This document shows positions 59,613 to 64,000 of a DNA stretch of 64,000 bases, one piece after another (position 1 is the first letter of the stretch; each line of letters begins with the position of its first letter). Source of the DNA: Brienomyrus brachyistius (Eukaryota; Chordata; Actinopteri; Osteoglossiformes; Mormyridae); assembly GCF_023856365.1 (NCBI RefSeq), contig NC_064535.1:15387863-15451862 (forward strand), read 5' to 3'. The translations under genes and the position numbers were made by a program. The notes under the pieces are model-generated. The model was given only the letters and a program-made list of their open reading frames with translations, made no database searches and was not told where the DNA came from.

Positions 59613-60610
59613 CCCATAATATTCATTCCTGGCTGGGTGCCTAACAGCAGCATGGCGGAAAGGTACGTTTCTTAGCCCTCATTCTTTGGGACGCACTTGA
59701 CTCTATTTTCTTCAGTGCTGTCCTCCACATTAAACTGATTTGGACCGTCCTCCTTGGTTGTAATTAGTAAGGTGGTTGCAGGCATGGATGGACCATCGGA
59801 AAGTTCAGGAATTTTCCAGGTGGTCCGGTCATGTGAGGGCCGATCGTTCTTCCCAAACCTTGACATTACACAGCCAATACACCAGTGGTGTTTCCTGGCC
59901 AGTCGCAGGAGAAAACTACAGGATATGTACGGATATTGGTGAATAACTGGTTGATTGCAATCGGCAAAATATACCAAGGGGGCACCCCCCCCCCCCCCCC
60001 CCTGACGTCAGTGGCAAATTCTTTAGCTGCTTTTTGTTGACCATCTGCCCCAGGATGGTGCACTGAGAGAGTTTCTGTAATTCTTACGCTACACACCATA
60101 AAAGAAACAAAAAATCCATTTACTAAGATGAATATACTATAAGATACAAGCAGCACAACAGCAAGGGATGTAAAAATAATATTGTATGAGCCTGTATGAT
60201 AGCATTTAACAATCTATATTCTGATTAAAATAACACTTTCAATAATTACTTTTTTTAGTTTCCAGATGCATTCAGAAGATGTCTTGATCTGAATGTGTTA
60301 TTTATACTAAATGTAAGTTTGTATTAAAAGCTACAGGATTTATCAGTTGTAAAGTTTGAGTATATCAGCCCTTGCACACATTTCAGATTGTTGGTCTGTA
60401 CGATGTTTTGAGGTACTTATAACATTTAATGCCTTCGTTCTCCTATGAGACCCTGAGCATTTTTTGTCATCCCTTGTTGTTATTCTCCTGGGGTAAGGAT
60501 AAAATAAATAAAACGTCTGCGACAGCCTGTAATCTACAAAAATACCCTAATAAGTAGCTCTGGTTTCTAGAGTCCATGTTCCGCTTGAGTTCACAGGTGC
60601 AATACAATAT
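59613..60610. other. unique sequence, no gene seen
   Basis: Contains a perfect CRE core TGACGTCA at 60003-60010 directly after a C18 run. No coding exon recognised. Confidence 0.4.
59985..60002. repeat. C18 homopolymer
   Basis: Uninterrupted run of 18 C. Confidence 0.98.
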
Positions 60611-60614
60611 AGAT

Positions 60615-60785
60615 CACTGTTTCCCAATCCGGTCTGTGGGGACCCGCAGTCGGTCTATGCTTTTGCTCCCTCCGATCTCCCTGCCAGACAGCCCACATTT
60701 TTGCTCCCTCCAAATTCCCAGTAAAGAGCTGGAAGGGAGCAAAAATGTGTCTATGGGTCCTCAAGGACCAGACTGGGAAACATTG
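60615..60785. mobile_element. foldback MITE, hAT-like
   Basis: The left end cactgtttcccaatccggtc and right end gaccagactgggaaacattg are inverted complements with few mismatches. Inner arms also pair (ttttgctccctcc with gggagcaaaaatg). Length 171 bp, no coding capacity. The flanks match poorly, so the target duplication is decayed. Confidence 0.75.
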
Positions 60786-60789
60786 GTTT

Positions 60790-62020
60790 GGATGATGCAA
60801 AATAACCTTGTAGCAAACAGTTCTCTCCTTCAGAAAAGCACATCCTACCATCTTTGATCACTCACATCTTGTATCTCATTCTTTCTAACAATTCTGACAT
60901 CTGCGCCCTAATTTAAAGTTATATCTTCGAAGACAACCTGTTTTATTTCATGATCTACCTGTTTAGTACCCCTCAGTGTTACCTACCACAAACTGACCTT
61001 ATTTCACAGCCAACTCCCACAATTTTCAGACTTTTTTTTTTATCTACGAAAAAAATGGCATAACCTTTTTGAATTTACAGATGTTACCTTTATTAGCCTT
61101 TCCCAAACAGACACACACCTTAGCTTTCATAATACCCAGTTTGCCGCCTGGTTAAGTATTACTGACAGATTAAATTTCAGTGAGACATAATTCAGACGCT
61201 ACTGTCTGGAAGCCTGCTGGAAATGGAGTGATCCAGAAGGCCAGTGTTTCTGCGGAGTAGCCAATTAGAATTGAGGAGCCGAGCGCTGCCGGACTCAATG
61301 GGGGCTGGTGGGCTGCAGGGGCTGCCAGGTAATGGTCGTGCCGGGGGTGTTAAACTCCCTGATCCGTGTCTAAGTGGCAGGCGGTGTTTACCGCAAGGAA
61401 GGAAGCTGTCATCGCTGTTTGCTCATGGCGGAGTAACGAGCTCGGTCCTGATGGATGCGGAGCCCGCTGTAACAGGACCCGGCTCCGGCGGGGAAGACCT
61501 GGGGTCCAGCCCCAGGACGGGACAGGAGGGCGGGGGCACACGCTGGAGAATGGAACATGCAGCAGCACCCGCACCCCCTCACACCCCCCCCCCCCCTCCC
61601 AGGGTGTCACCTTCATGGTGGGAGGGACAGAACGGAACAGGAAGTTTACAGACAGGCAGGGATTTGCCCTCTGTGAGACTGGGGGGGTGGGGGGGAGACT
61701 GACAGGAGGCTTTATAGTATCAAATTTCTCCCTTGCGCAAATCCCTGTGGCAGTTTGGTAAGGATGATTGCATTCCTGACCAGGTCATGACCCTTTCCAC
61801 CTTCAAATTTTTTTGTGGGCGGGGGATTTAAGGTGGGCTGGGCCTTTTTTCCCCCTTCGAATGGAGCTAATGGGTTTTGGAAATTCCCAGTTTGGAGTGA
61901 GCACAGTCTCGTACACATACACACACACCTTCCATTACCATCCGTTTGTGAATTTTCTTACCCGAAGCTATCCTATGTGTCCTGGTGTGTACTTCCTGGA
62001 GCCCGCAACCTGCAGTGACC
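60790..62020. other. unique sequence, GC-rich at 61.25-61.6 kb
   Basis: 61250-61560 is GC-rich with frequent CpG, giving overlapping open frames of up to 152 codons without domains. C13 run at 61584-61596. No mobile element recognised. Confidence 0.4.
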
Positions 62021-62023
62021 GCT

Positions 62024-62072
62024 CTTTGCACTGCATTCTCTGTGCACTGCATTTCCTGTGCACTGCATTCTC
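62024..62072 (+). repeat. 16-bp tandem, 3 units
   Basis: gcactgcatt recurs at 62028, 62044 and 62060; the unit is about tgtgcactgcattctc. Confidence 0.85.
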
Positions 62073-62399
62073 CCTGTTCTCTCTTGTTAAAGGTAGTTTG
62101 TATTAAGCCTAGGTTGAGCCCTGTCTATGCAGGTATTTGGAGGGGTCGCTGCCCCTGCAGTACTGGAGGGAGGCAGGTTTAGGCCCACAAGCCAGTCAGC
62201 AGGTGACTGGGTACTGCAGTACAACTTCACATTCACACAACAGGTATTTCACAATAAATATTAGACAAAGTTATTGCACTCTGTGCTCACCTGATGGGGG
62301 TTGTGATGGAGGTAGCCCTCATCCCTTGGAATTATGGGAAAGCTATTAGTCAGTGATTAAGCCCCCCCCCCTCCCAGCTGCTGCACAGCAGGACGCCTC

Positions 62400-62620
62400 G
62401 ATAGCGATAGCGAGAGCGCTCGTCCCCGAGGCCGCGGCCATTACCGCATCCCATCAGAGCACCAAATATGATCAGCAGAAAGCCCGATACTTCCTGCCCT
62501 TGTAATTACGCCGCTAATTAAAACTTGATTACTGGCCGCTGCAGCCGAGATTTTAATGACTTCTGGGAGACGGAATGGGGCATAATCCTGAAGAAATGTT
62601 TATATGGACAGTAAATTGGT
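62400..62620. promoter_or_regulatory. candidate regulatory block, homeodomain cores
   Basis: TAATTA cores at 62503-62508 and 62515-62520 are followed by cttgattactggccgctgca. A CpG-rich start (cgatagcgatagcgagagcg) precedes them. Repeat-free. Enhancer role is inferred from appearance only. Confidence 0.25.
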
Positions 62621-63285
62621 TTAAGCGTATCCGATTCCAGCGTTTTAGCCACGCTCCGCGTCGCAGTCCCTCGCGTGAAGCTATCCAGTGCGGGGCCCCG
62701 GGCCCTCGGTTCCGCCGGTCAGTGCGCCGGATTCAGGCGACACCTCCCCAAGGAAGCAGGTGGGTCACTTGTGGTCACCTTCACGTGTTCCGGCAAGTGG
62801 GGGCCGGGCCAGCAGCAGGTCACGCTCACCCTGTGAGAGACGCACTCCCGGCATCATTGCTCTCTTTTCTTGGCCTTTTGTTTTTTCTTCTCATAATCAA
62901 ACCGTGGGAAAGAAAGAGAAAGAAATAGGTGGGGGAGGGAGGAAAAAGAGTGAGGGAAGGATAAGAAAGAGGGAGAGATGGAGGGATGTTTTATTTCCTC
63001 TTGTTATTCATTTTGTGCTTGCGTAACACTCACTTTCTTTATATGTCACTTATAATTGTCTGGCTTATGTGTGTAAAATCGGACCTGATACGCATATCAA
63101 AATGGCAGCCTTTGGATCCAAATTCTGCCACCAGATGGACTTTGCGGTCATGGGACCTCATACCGTCGACCAGTCAGACGCTTCGCACCCTGGACCTCCC
63201 ACCTCTGACATTTCACTCTTGCACGTTCTGGTGGGGGGGCTCCGGGGGGAGGTGGGCTCACCCCAGAGGGACCAAACAAGGGCGG
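62621..63285. other. unique sequence, no gene seen
   Basis: A purine-rich stretch (ggaaagaaagagaaag onward) at 62906-62985. Open frames up to 117 codons show no domain. Confidence 0.4.
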
Positions 63286-63289
63286 CCAT

Positions 63290-63430
63290 CCCGGAAATTG
63301 GAGGGTGATTACAAAAGCATCGCATCTGACGTCCTCTAACAGGATTAAGGCGCAGGCATTAAAAAGCAGCAGTAATCCACGCTTTTTGCCATCACTGATA
63401 AACACCTGGCTGTTTGCTTTGCTTCTGGAA
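63290..63430. promoter_or_regulatory. candidate regulatory block with paired K50 homeodomain motifs
   Basis: GGATTA at 63342-63347 and TAATCC at 63373-63378 are opposed Otx/Pitx/bicoid-type sites 31 bp apart, in a repeat-free segment. Function is inference. Confidence 0.25.
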
Positions 63431-64000
63431 GTACCTGCAAATTGTCGCCCGTCCCCCCCTCCCTTGGCGGCGCAACCTTGACCGTGGTACAGGAAGGTTG
63501 ACAGATGCATGGGGGAGGGTCAGCTGATGAAGGAGATCCTCACCCCTGCCCCCAGGCGGACTCACACGGGCACATGCCCATGTACAGGCCAGGTGATATG
63601 TTTCTAGCCACATCTGAGTGAATCCCATTTTACGTTAAGAAATGAGGCTCCCCTGTACTCTTTGCTAGGTGTGTCGTGGGCTTTTCCATCACCAAAAGTA
63701 CGATACTTAAAGATGTTGGTTTTCTACTGGTGCAAAATCTGATACTGGTTTTGCTTAAAAAAAATTTAAAATTCTGCAGGATATTATTGGGCTGGATAAT
63801 GTGCGATTTTAATACCATCATAGTAAGATCATCAGCTAGACCGAGTTCAGGCTTTTATTATAGGATGTTATAATAGAGGGGGTTGGAGTCTCGCTAAAGC
63901 ATTTTTACTCTGTCATAGGAAAAAAAACTTAGAAAGTCTGGCATTTTTAATGATTATTCCTTTTTAACATTTCCAGATTCTTTTTCAAGTATGTTTTAAA
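63431..64000. other. unique sequence, no gene seen
   Basis: AT-rich at the end. Frames of 60-78 codons only. Nothing recognised up to the window edge. Confidence 0.4.

Overview
The window looks like non-coding DNA from a ray-finned (teleost-type) fish. The support is its repeat content: tRNA-derived SINEs with (GGAT)n or TAAATAAATAAATG tails, hAT-type and TIR-bearing MITEs, a deleted Tc1-like transposon, many (TG)n tracts, and tetranucleotide and minisatellite arrays. I could not support any protein-coding gene, rRNA or tRNA gene. The open frames are short, carry no recognisable domain, or are by-products of tandem repeats. The species is not resolvable from what I can see. The window fits an intergenic gene desert or a very large intron.

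Layout. 1-9.8 kb: mostly single-copy sequence with very long G or C runs, one SINE (1.6 kb), one foldback hAT MITE (7.24 kb), a homeodomain-motif-rich block (6.2-6.5 kb) and a CpG-dense block (8.2-8.6 kb). 9.8-18.4 kb: a hAT-like end, a SINE tail, a foldback MITE, a (TG)n tract and long unique stretches, one holding a nuclear-receptor DR1 motif (16.7 kb). 18.4-20.7 kb: three copies of a MITE family embedded in (TG)n, one carrying an inserted retroelement end. 21.8 kb: a five-copy 32-bp array with a CCAAT box per unit. 22.3-23.1 kb: a regulatory-looking AT-rich block. 23.8-31 kb: a hAT MITE with near-perfect 8-bp target duplication, a pogo/Tc1-like TIR element, a SINE tail and a second hAT-like element. 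31-34 kb: mostly unique. 34.1-37.4 kb: a near-complete SINE with target duplication, a (TGGA)n tract seeded by a SINE tail, a (TAGA)31 tract and older SINE remnants. 37.4-46.2 kb: mostly unique, with a CArG/E-box block at 40.4-40.8 kb. 46.2-51.9 kb: SINE fragments, a Tc1-like remnant, another (TG)n-embedded MITE and SINEs. 52.75-53.3 kb: a 25-bp array of 22 units. 55.1-56.64 kb: a 43-bp array of 36 units. 57-60.8 kb: another MITE copy, a 62-64-bp array, a SINE-like repeat and two foldback MITEs. 61-64 kb: unique sequence with homeodomain-type motif clusters.

The clearest oddities are: the excess of long G/C homopolymers (19 runs of 13 bp or more, against about four A/T runs); two minisatellites without a single indel between units; a MITE family always found inside (TG)n; and several motif-dense blocks that could be conserved enhancers. 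Conservation cannot be judged from one sequence. I found no evidence of a new multi-gene system.
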